From positions 1-64,000 of the forward strand of contig CALEAV010000007.1 of assembly GCA_937943575.1 (NCBI GenBank): a DNA stretch of 64,000 bases, read 5' to 3'. The DNA comes from an uncultured bacterium (GTDB lineage: Bacteria > Desulfobacterota > Desulfobaccia > Desulfobaccales > 0-14-0-80-60-11). Position numbers and translations under genes: made by a program. Every line of letters starts with the position of its first letter. The stretch's first letter is position 1. The notes beneath the pieces were generated by a model. The model worked only from the letters and a program-made list of their open reading frames with translations. It did no database searches and was not told the DNA's origin. Shown here piece after piece: positions 8,786 through 16,373 of this stretch.

Positions 8786-9730
8786 CTACCTCTCCGCCGC
8801 CCGACGCCGCTGCAGCAGGCCGTGGGCGCCGGAAAATTCCAGCACTGTGGCCCGATCGGTGATGGAGCGCACGTCGATACGGTTACTGGCCAGGGCGTTG
8901 AGGTAGTCCAGCAATTGGTTGCCGTCTTTGCGCACCGGCCCGTAGCAGCCCTGGCAGGGCACCCGGGCCCGGATGCACTGCGGCGCCTCGCCCTGCAGCC
9001 CGGCGCAGCCCGCCCGGGTGACGGGCCCCAGGCACTGGAAGCCCTGCTCCAGCAGGCAGTGCATCTCGCTGATGGGCCTGGCCGGATCGTAATGGGCGTT
9101 GCGGGTGAAGCGGTGCAGCTTTTGCAGCTTGCCCTTCCCCTGCCGGATGGTGGGGCAGGTGTCGCAGACGCTCTTGTCCGGCAGGCGGGGCTCCCGGCCC
9201 TCGAGGAGCGCCACGATGGCCTCGGCGATGAGGTCCGGATGCGGCGGGCAGCCCTGGAGGTAAAAGTCGACCTTGATCTTTTCATCCAGGGCGTAGGTGC
9301 GGTCCAGAATGGGGGGCAGGACCGGATCCGCCGGCGTCTCATGGGGATCGGTGCTTTCGCTGGTGCGGTAGTAGCGCTCCAACAGGGCGGGATTGTCAAA
9401 CAGGTTCATGAGGGCGGGAATCCCCCCGTGGGTGGCGCAGGTGCCCAGGGCGAGGATGATTTCACAGCTCTCCCGCATGGCCTGGGCCACCTCCAGGTGC
9501 TCCTGGTTGCGGATGCCCCCGGAGATGATGCCCACCGTGGCCCGGGGGATCTCCAGATGATGGACATCCCCTTCCCCTGTCTGGCCGAAGTATTTGTGGT
9601 CCATGAGTACCGGGATGTGGACAAACTCCAGGTGGGGCAGAACCTCAAGGAGGGTCTCCCCCAGATTGAGGATGGCCACCTCGCAGCCGGAGCAGGAATT
9701 GAGCCATTCTGAGGCAACTTTGACCGGCAT
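8786..9730 (-). CDS. mvhG: Mvh-type [NiFe] hydrogenase small (electron-transfer) subunit
   Basis: Carries the Fe-S relay from the Ni-Fe site in MvhA to MvhD/HdrA. The 314-residue protein begins at the ATG at 9730 with AAGGAGGG upstream. It has no Tat signal, so it is cytoplasmic. Proximal cluster motif NSCSGC (Cys13, Cys16) is followed by LALGTCATHGG, the QGCPP motif and a C-terminal Cys-rich block (CAGLQGEAPQC, CQGCYG), as in F420-non-reducing hydrogenase subunit G. It follows the FrhB-like gene by 11 nt and is translated before mvhA. Confidence 0.92.
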   Translation of the reverse strand: MPVKVASEWLNSCSGCEVAILNLGETLLEVLPHLEFVHIPVLMDHKYFGQTGEGDVHHLEIPRATVGIISGGIRNQEHLEVAQAMRESCEIILALGTCATHGGIPALMNLFDNPALLERYYRTSESTDPHETPADPVLPPILDRTYALDEKIKVDFYLQGCPPHPDLIAEAIVALLEGREPRLPDKSVCDTCPTIRQGKGKLQKLHRFTRNAHYDPARPISEMHCLLEQGFQCLGPVTRAGCAGLQGEAPQCIRARVPCQGCYGPVRKDGNQLLDYLNALASNRIDVRSITDRATVLEFSGAHGLLQRRRAAER

Positions 9731-9741
9731 GGGACCCTCCT

Positions 9742-10863
9742 TTACCCCTTGACCCTGACGGCGCGGCGCTCCAGCTCGGCATGCCGCGCCGCCGCCCGCT
9801 CCTTCTTTTTGTCGGACCACTCCATGACCTTGGCCAGGGCCTGGTGCGCCAGCTCCTGGCTGCCGACCTCCACGTCCCCCTCCCGGGCGTCGGCCATGAT
9901 CGCCCGGCCCAGGGGGGAGCGCACGATCACCGTGGTCCAGCCCTCCGGCGCGCCGATGCCGCCAAAGGACAGGTCCGCATATTCGGCGGCATAGTCGTCG
10001 CAGTACTGGCAGGCGTAGCGCTTCATGAACTCCAGCTTCTCTAAGGGGATGGTGCGCAGCTCGCCGGATTTCAGATGCACCATCAGGGTTTCCTTGACGT
10101 TGATTTTGCGCACCTCCTCCCAGCGGAACCCCCCCAGCTCCATGAGCCGCCGGCGCTCGGCCTCGCCGAAGTGGAAGTTGCCGGTGCAAAAGAGCCCCAG
10201 GTGCACGGTGATGGAGCCCGCCGGCACGATCCCCAAGACCTCCATGCGCCGCAAGGCGTTGATCTGGCAGGGCGTGCCCACAAAGGCCACCCGGTTGAGG
10301 CGCTTTTTGGCCACCTCCCCCAGCTCGATGATGGAAGGGGAAAACGTGCTGCTCTCCAGGGTGGCATAGACCTTGGAGAAATGGGTCATGCCGTGGATGG
10401 TGTCGAAATGGAACCCGGCGGCGTCCAGGATCTCCTCCCGGGTGATGGCCAGCCAGGGCCAGCGCCGGAATTCCCCCACCTTGCGGCTGACGATGGCCCC
10501 GTCGATGCGGCCCAGATCAAAGAGGTGCAGGAGCAGGGCAGTCACCACCCCGCCGTCCGTGCCCCGGGCCAACACCCCGGGGTCGGCGGCCCGGGCCACC
10601 TGGGTGCTGAGAATGCGGCCCATGGGCGCGCTCCAGGACACCAGGCGCTTGGTCTCCTCGTCCAGCTCGTGAATCTCCGGACAGATGGAGTAGCACAGGC
10701 CGCATTCAATGCACTTCTCGATGTCCTTGTAGCGGGGGCGGCCGTCCTCCCCCAGCTCCAGGGCGCCGTAATTGATGGCGGTGCAGAAGGTCACGCAGCC
10801 GCCGCAATGGTGGCACAGCCCCGGCTTCTGCACCTCCTGGATGAGATGAAAAAAGGTCTTCAT
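9742..10863 (-). CDS. FrhB-family flavin/Fe-S oxidoreductase (F420 hydrogenase beta-like)
   Basis: 373 residues. The N-terminus carries two ferredoxin-like clusters: CHHCGGCVTFC (Cys17, 20, 23, 27) and CIECGLCYSIC (Cys51, 54, 57, 61). The FrhB domain follows, with GTDGGVVTALLLHL, FVGTPCQINALR and LGLFCTGNFHF, and a C-terminal Cys pair YACQYCDDY. The family binds FAD and passes electrons between Fe-S partners and a soluble carrier (F420 in methanogens; other acceptors in bacteria). The carrier here is unknown. Start ATG at 10863 has GGAGGAGG upstream. It lies between mvhD and mvhG, so it is probably a component of the same complex. Confidence 0.88.
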   Translation of the reverse strand: MKTFFHLIQEVQKPGLCHHCGGCVTFCTAINYGALELGEDGRPRYKDIEKCIECGLCYSICPEIHELDEETKRLVSWSAPMGRILSTQVARAADPGVLARGTDGGVVTALLLHLFDLGRIDGAIVSRKVGEFRRWPWLAITREEILDAAGFHFDTIHGMTHFSKVYATLESSTFSPSIIELGEVAKKRLNRVAFVGTPCQINALRRMEVLGIVPAGSITVHLGLFCTGNFHFGEAERRRLMELGGFRWEEVRKINVKETLMVHLKSGELRTIPLEKLEFMKRYACQYCDDYAAEYADLSFGGIGAPEGWTTVIVRSPLGRAIMADAREGDVEVGSQELAHQALAKVMEWSDKKKERAAARHAELERRAVRVKG

Positions 10864-10880
10864 GGCGCCTCCTCCCCGGG

Positions 10881-11324
10881 TCAGCCGGCAGCTTCCGCCA
10901 GCTCCGCTCTTAGCGGCCTCAGCGGATTGGGCCCCAACGCCCGGATCTTCTCGACAAACTGCGTCACCACCTGGGCAAACCGGGGAGCCTCGGCGGACGA
11001 CACCCATTCCAGCGCATAGCGCTCCGGGTCAAGATTCAGGGTCTCCAACACCAGCCGGGTGGCTTCAAAACGCGACAGGGCTTTGTAATTACCATCCAGG
11101 TAATGACAGTCACCCAGATGTCACCCCATCACCAATACCCCATCCACCCCCCGGCTCAGCGCCTTCACCACCAGCTCCGGATGCACCATGCCGGAACAAT
11201 TCACCCGGATCACCCTGAGATTGGGCGGATACTGCAAACGGGACACTCCCGCCAGGTCCGCCCCGGCATACGCACACCAGTTGCACAAAAAACCCAGCAC
11301 CACCGGTTCAAATGTCTCTTCCAT
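10881..11324 (-). CDS. mvhD: Hydrogenase delta subunit MvhD, selenocysteine-containing
   Basis: MvhD is the [2Fe-2S] protein that links Mvh hydrogenase (or other donors) to HdrA. The 147-residue product has LGFLCNWCAYAGADLAG (Cys14, Cys17), VNCSGM (Cys43) and then VMG-U-HLGDCHY. The codon at 11121-11123 is TGA and is read here as Sec68, replacing the first Cys of the conserved G-C-x4-C cluster motif (Cys73 is the second). The frame continues normally to a TGA at 10881. A perfect hairpin follows the UGA. Start ATG at 11324 has AAGGAGG upstream. Without Sec decoding the gene would be cut at 67 residues. Confidence 0.93.
11088..11120 (-). promoter_or_regulatory. bSECIS-like hairpin in mvhD
   Basis: Minus-strand stem AUUACC/GGUAAU (6 bp, perfect) with loop UGGAU starting 22 nt after the UGA at 11121-11123. 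Loop sequence and spacing are identical to the hairpin in mvhA, although the stem sequences differ (compensatory). Confidence 0.78.
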
Positions 11325-11345
11325 GTCGCCTCCTTGATTGCGTCG

Positions 11346-11440
11346 CCGCATGGGGGGCTAACCCGCCCTTTCCCCCTTCCCCCTTGCGGGTTGGGAGGGG
11401 GGCGCCGGGGGAGGGCAGGGCACCAAAGCCCCTGGCCCTT
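11346..11440. repeat. G-rich/C-rich palindromic element, copy 4 (inverted)
   Basis: Read on the minus strand it begins GGGAAGGGCCAGGGGCTT, continues CCCTGCCCTCCCCC, and ends CCCCCTCCCAACCCGCAA, matching the left half of the copy at 6962. It occupies the hdrA-mvhD gap, so the same operon carries two copies in opposite orientation. Confidence 0.6.
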
Positions 11441-11448
11441 CCCATGAC

Positions 11449-14400
11449 CTACAGCGCCTCCAGCACGGCCTCCACCTGGGCCTCCAGCTGGGGCAGGGTG
11501 AAGCCGTGCACGGTGATGCCCTCCTTGGGGCAGGTGGCCTCGCACAGGCCGCAGCCCTTGCAGAGGGCCTTGTCGCTCGCCACCCGCCGGTGGCGGCGGC
11601 CGTCCTCGCCCTGGTAGTCCTCCAGTTTCAGGGCCAGATACGGGCAGACGTCCACGCACAGGCCGCAGCCGTCGCAGTGGCTGGTAACCTCGCTCTTGAT
11701 GGCATCCAGCTCCATGGCGCTTCGGGCCAGAATGATGCCGGCCCGGGTGGCGGCCGCCTTGGCCTGGCTGACGGCCTCCTCCAAAGGTTTGGGATGGTGG
11801 CAGAGGCCGGCCAGAAACACCCCGTCCACGGTGGAGTCCACCGGCCTCAGTTTGGGGTGGGCTTCATTGAAGAAGCCGTCCTCGTTGACGCTCAGTTTGA
11901 AGAGCTCCACCAGCCCCCCGGGGTCGTGGGGCCTGATGCCGCTGGCCAGCACCAGATAGTCGGGGGCAAGCTGCACCGGCAGCCCCAGGATGGGGTCGGT
12001 CACTGTCACCTGGAGCCGGCCGTCGGCCTCCCTTACCTGGGGCTTGTTCTCCAGGGTGTAGGGGATAAAGATCACCCCCAGCTCCCGGGCCTTGGTGGCG
12101 AGGGTCTCCCGCAGGCCGTAGGTGCGAAGGTCCCGGTAGAGGATGTAGACGGGTTTGTCCGGGTCCAGCTCCTTGAGGCGGATGGCGTTCTCCACCGAGT
12201 GGGTGCAGCAGGTGCGGCTGCAGTACATGCGTCCCGGCTCCCGGGAGCCCACACACTGGATGAAGACCACCGGGCCGGCGGCCTTGAGGTCCGCCGGTTT
12301 TTCCCGGAGCAGGGCGTCCAGCTCCAGGGCGGTGAGCACCCGGGGGTGCCGGCCGTAGAGATATTCCTCAGGCTTGTACTCCTGGCCGCCGAGGGCCAGG
12401 ACCGCCACCCCAAAGGAGAGGCTGCGGCTCTCCCCGGCCACGCTGACCTCGCTCCGGAAATTGCCCACCGAGCCGGAGACGCTTGTCAGTTCCGCCTGTT
12501 TCAGGACCTGGATCTTGGGGTGGTTCTCCACCTGGGCGATGAGGGTGGTGAGGAAGGGCCGCACCTCCTCCCCCTTCCAGGTGCGGTTGAGGTGCCAGGC
12601 GTTGCCGCCCAGCTTGTCGGTCTTTTCCAGCAGGGTGACGGCATAGCCCTGTTCCGCCAGCTCCAGGGCCGCAGTCAGGCCGGCGACGCCCCCGCCCACC
12701 ACCAGGGCCTGCTGCACCACCGGCACCGCCTCCCGGGTCAGAGGGTAGTCCAGGGCCGCCTTGGCCACCGCCATGCGCACCTGGTCCCGGGCCTTCAGGG
12801 TGGCATAGGCGGGGTTGTGCTGGTGCACCCAGGAGCCCTGGTTCCGGATGTTGGCCATCTCCACCAGATAGGGGTTGAGACCCGCCTCCCGGAGGGTGTC
12901 CTGAAACAGGGCCTCATGGGTGCGGGGCGTGCAGGCGGCGATGACGATGCGGTTGAGGTTCAGCTCCCTAATCTTGGCGGCGATGAGGTCCTGGGTGTCG
13001 GTGGAGCAGGTGAAGAGATTGTTCTCCACGAAGGCCACATGCGGCAGAGTGCGGGCATACTCCGCCAGCCCCTTGACGTCGATGACCCCGGCGATGTTGA
13101 TGCCGCAGGAGCAGATGAACACCCCGATGCGGGGTTCGTCGGCGGAGACGTCCCGCTCCGGCGGGTAGGTCTTCTCCCGGGTGAGGGTGCCCCGGGCCGC
13201 GACCAGGCTCCGGGCCGCCTCGCCCGCCGCCGCCGAGGCGTCCATCACCGCCCGGGGGATGGACTTGGGGGATTCGGCGGCGCCGCAGACATAGATGCCG
13301 GGCCGGGAGGTGGCCACCGGATTGAAGCCGTTGGTGGCCACAAAGCGGAACTGGTTCAGGTCCAGGGCGGCGGTGCGGGCCAGCTCCTGGGCGGAATCCG
13401 GGGCCTCCAGGCCCACGGAGAGCACCGCCAGGTCGAAGTCCTCCCGGCGCGGGCGGCCGTCCTCCCCCACATATTCCACCTGCACCCCCCGGTTCTTGGG
13501 GCCGGGGAGGAGGCTGTGGGGCCGGGCCCGGACGAAGCGCACCCCCTTGGCCTGGGCGTTGACGTAATAGCGCTCGAATTCCTTGTTGTGGGCCCGCAAG
13601 TCCATGTAAAAGATGGTGGTCTCGGCGCCGGGGAGGTGGTCGGCGGTGACCAGGGCCTGCTTCACCGCGTACATGCAGCAGACGGTGGAGCAGTAGGGGT
13701 TGCCCCGACCGTCCTGGCTGCGGGAGCCGACGCATTGGATCCAGGCCACCCGCCTGGGCTCCTGGTGGTCCGACGGCCGGATCAGGTGCCCCTGGAAGGG
13801 GCCGCCGGCGGAGAGGAGCCGCTCGTACTCCAGGCCGGTGACCACATCGGGCACCCGGCCGTAGCCGTAGGGGGCCAGCACCCCGGGGTCGAAGGGGCGG
13901 TAGCCCGGGGCCAGGATCAGGGCCCCCACCTTCAGGGTGACGGTCTCTCCTTGATCCTCAAAGTTGATGGCGCCGGTGGGACAGAACTTCTCGCAGGCCT
14001 TGCACTTGCCCTTGGCAAAGTAGAGGCAGGCGTCCGGATCGATGGCGTATTTCAGGGGGACCGTCTGACTGTAGTAGATGTAGATGGCCTTGCGCTTGCC
14101 CACCCCGAGATTGTAGTCGTCGGCCACCTTTTTGGGGCATTTCTCGGCGCACAGCCCGCAGGCGATGCACTTGTCCGGGTCGACGTATCGGGGGTTTTTC
14201 CGCAGGGTGACGGTGAAATTGCCGGGGCCGCCGTGGATCTCGGCCACCTGGGACAGCGTGTGCAGCTCAATGTTCAAGTGCCGACCGCACTCGACCAACT
14301 TGGGCGACAGAATTCACATGGCGCAGTCGTTGGTCGGGTAGGTCTTGTCCAGTTGGGCCATCTTGCCGCCGATGCCGGCCTTGGCCTCCACCAAGTGGAC

Positions 14401-14757
14401 GTAGTAGCCGGAGTCGGCCAGATCCAGGGCGGCCTGGATGCCGGCGATGCCGCCGCCCACCACCATAACCGCACCCACCACATTTCCTGTCATGTTGTCC
14501 TCCCGGGTTGCTGGGGCAGCCTGCCTGGGGACCAGGCGGGGTTGGGCCTCCCGCCCTCCGCCCACCTCCCGGGGGGCCAGGGCCTCGGGGTCCAGGTGGA
14601 ACTCCTGGCAGAGGTGGGCCAGGTCTTCCGGGGTGAAGACCAAGCCCTTGCCGGGTCCGGGACGGCAAGGCAGGCGGCCGCTCTTCACCCAGTTGCGGAT
14701 GGTGTTGCGGTGGACACCGATGGCTTTGGCCAGGGCCACGAGGTGGACCACAAACAT
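11449..14757 (-). CDS. hdrA: HdrA, long double-flavin form, with N-terminal HTH; selenocysteine-containing
   Basis: Flavin-based electron-bifurcating subunit of heterodisulfide-reductase-type complexes. The frame from ATG 14757 (ribosome site AAGGAG) gives 1102 residues. Residues 1-57 are an excisionase/MerR-like HTH ([17 protein letters not shown]). After a Pro/Arg-rich linker, the HdrA body starts at an internal Met (14493) with its own GGAGGA site 4 nt upstream. From that Met: FAD motif VVGGGIAG (11-18), then NDCAM-U-ILSP with TGA at 14314-14316 read as Sec60, where homologues have Cys; ferredoxin motifs [11 protein letters not shown] and CKACEKFC; a second FAD domain ([13 protein letters not shown]); and C-terminal clusters [11 protein letters not shown] and [11 protein letters not shown]. 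HdrBC are not adjacent. First gene of the operon. Confidence 0.92.
14280..14313 (-). promoter_or_regulatory. bSECIS-like hairpin in hdrA
   Basis: Minus-strand stem GUUGGUCG/CGGUCGGC (8 pairs including several G-U) with loop AGUG starting 22 nt after the UGA at 14314-14316. The spacing equals that in mvhA and mvhD and a G occupies loop position 2. The pairing is weaker than in the other two because of the wobble pairs. Confidence 0.6.
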
Positions 14758-14796
14758 GTCGGCGCTCCTTTTCTGCCTCCGGAGGGGGGGGCGAAC

Positions 14797-14826
14797 TGTG
14801 CAATTTGTGCAATGTGCATTTTGTGC
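14797..14826. promoter_or_regulatory. Four TGTGC direct repeats, possible operator of the hdrA operon
   Basis: TGTGCAA at 14797, TGTGCAA at 14806, TGTGCAT at 14813 and TGTGCT at 14822 lie head to tail with spacings 9, 7 and 9 nt. They start 1 nt downstream of the predicted -10 box and cover the likely transcription start, as a repressor operator would. A TGCAA in the opposite orientation lies in the promoter spacer (about 14839-14843). The binding protein is unknown. Confidence 0.55.
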
Positions 14827-14827
14827 T

Positions 14828-14856
14828 TTTTTACCTGGATTGCACCCGCCTGTCAA
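14828..14856 (-). promoter_or_regulatory. Sigma-70-type promoter of the hdrA operon
   Basis: On the minus strand TTGACA (14851-14856), a 17-nt spacer and TAAAAA (14828-14833). The -35 is a perfect match and the spacing is optimal. It lies between the nfn terminator and the hdrA start at 14757, so hdrA has its own transcription start. Confidence 0.7.
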
Positions 14857-14881
14857 GAAAAATCTGCCCCTCCCGGACAAC

Positions 14882-14909
14882 AAAAAAGGCCGGGGGATCC
14901 CCCCCGGCC
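14882..14909 (-). terminator. Intrinsic terminator of nfnA-nfnB
   Basis: Perfect 9-bp stem GGCCGGGGG/CCCCCGGCC with a 4-nt loop, followed on the minus strand by six U. It starts 23 nt after the nfnB stop at 14932 and separates the nfn transcript from the hdrA operon. Confidence 0.88.
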
Positions 14910-14931
14910 CCACCGGCCCAACCTTGCGGCT

Positions 14932-16347
14932 CTACCAGCCGTAGGTCAGGAAATCATGGATGGAGTTGCTGGCCAGACGGCCGGCGCCCATGGCCAAAAT
15001 GACCGTGGCCGCACCGGTGACGATGTCCCCCCCGGCCCAGACCCGGGGCTTCATGGTCTTGCCGGTCTTGGGATCGGCGATGATGTAGCCCCACTTGTTG
15101 AGGGCCAGGCCCGGGGTGGCCTTGGTGAGCAGGGGGTTGGCCCCGGAGCCGATGGCGATGACCGCGGTGTCGATCTCCACGATGAACTCCGAGCCCGGAA
15201 TGGGAATGGGGCGCCGGCGGCCGGAGGCGTCGGGTTCCCCCAGCTCCATCTTCAGGCATTCCACCCCGGTGAGGTAGCCGTCTTCGTTGCCCAGGAAGCG
15301 CACCGGGTTGGTGAGGAAGAGGAATTCCACCCCCTCCTCCTCGGCGTGGTGGATCTCCGCCGCCCGGGCCGGCAGCTCGGCGTGGGAGCGCCGGTAGATG
15401 ATGTAGGAGTGCTCGGCCCCCATGCGCAGGGCGGTGCGGGCTGCGTCCATGGCCACGTTGCCGCCCCCGAAGGTGGCCACCTTCTTGCCCCTCACCAGCG
15501 GCGTGTCGTAGTTGGGGAAGTCGTAGGCCCGCATCAGGTTGGAGCGGGTGAGGTATTCGTTGGCGGAATAGACCCCGATATAGTGCTCCCCGGGGATATT
15601 GAGGAACATGGGCAGGCCGGCCCCCACCCCCAGAAAGACGGCGTCGAAGCGCTCCAGGAGCTCATCCACCGTCTCGGTGCGCCCGATGACCGCGTTCACC
15701 TCAATCTTGACGCCCAGGCGCTCGAGATACCGGCACTCATGGGCCACGATCTCCTTGGGGAGGCGGAACTCCGGGATGCCGTAGATGAGCACCCCGCCCG
15801 GGGCATGCAGGGCCTCAAAGATGGTGACCTCGTGGCCCTTGAGGATGAGGTCGCCGGCCACGGTGAGACCTGCGGGGCCGGAGCCCACCACCGCCACCTT
15901 CTTGCCGGTGGGCGGCGCCTTGGGGGGCAGGATGTCCCGGCCGTGGAGGCGCTGGTAATCGGCGGCGAAGCGCTCCAGGTTGCCGATGGCCACCGGCTCG
16001 TCCTTTTTCCCCACCACGCACAGGCCTTCGCACTGAATCTCCTGGGGGCAGACCCGGCCGCACACCGCCGGCAGGGAGTTCTTCTCCCACAGCTTGCGGA
16101 TGGCCGCCTCAAAATCCCCTTCCTTGATGAACTTGATGAAGCCGGGGATGTCGATCTCCACCGGGCAGCCCTGCTTGCAGCGGGGGTCCTTGCACTGGAT
16201 GCAGCGCTCCGCCTCCTTCATGGCCAGCTCGGGGGTGTAGCCGTAGGGCACCTCGTTGAAATTATGGCGCCGGACCTGGGGGTCCTGCTCCGGCATCTTC
16301 TGCCGGGGGATCTTCTCTTTTTTCGGAGCCTTGACTTCTTCAGACAT
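14932..16347 (-). CDS. nfnB: NfnB-type NADH-dependent ferredoxin:NADP+ oxidoreductase, large subunit
   Basis: 471 residues of the GltD-like family. An N-terminal Fe-S domain (CIQCKDPRCKQGC, then CGRVCPQEIQCEGLC) leads into two dinucleotide folds: FAD site VAVVGSGPAGLTVAG and NAD(P) site VATFGGGNVAMDAA. In NfnAB this subunit carries the bifurcating FAD and the NADPH site; the complex couples NADPH oxidation to NAD+ and ferredoxin reduction, or the reverse. Pairing with the ferredoxin-NADP reductase-like gene 26 nt upstream (nfnA) favours NfnB over a stand-alone glutamate synthase small subunit. Start ATG at 16347 has a GGAG-type site upstream. Confidence 0.87.
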   Translation of the reverse strand: MSEEVKAPKKEKIPRQKMPEQDPQVRRHNFNEVPYGYTPELAMKEAERCIQCKDPRCKQGCPVEIDIPGFIKFIKEGDFEAAIRKLWEKNSLPAVCGRVCPQEIQCEGLCVVGKKDEPVAIGNLERFAADYQRLHGRDILPPKAPPTGKKVAVVGSGPAGLTVAGDLILKGHEVTIFEALHAPGGVLIYGIPEFRLPKEIVAHECRYLERLGVKIEVNAVIGRTETVDELLERFDAVFLGVGAGLPMFLNIPGEHYIGVYSANEYLTRSNLMRAYDFPNYDTPLVRGKKVATFGGGNVAMDAARTALRMGAEHSYIIYRRSHAELPARAAEIHHAEEEGVEFLFLTNPVRFLGNEDGYLTGVECLKMELGEPDASGRRRPIPIPGSEFIVEIDTAVIAIGSGANPLLTKATPGLALNKWGYIIADPKTGKTMKPRVWAGGDIVTGAATVILAMGAGRLASNSIHDFLTYGW

Positions 16348-16373
16348 GCGTCATCTCCTCCCTTGTGTCTCGG

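Noticed and set aside
7137-14757. Pseudogene interpretation of mvhA, mvhD and hdrA
   Set aside because: Each is interrupted by exactly one UGA, all at Cys/Sec positions, with intact downstream frames and correctly spaced hairpins; random decay would not give this.
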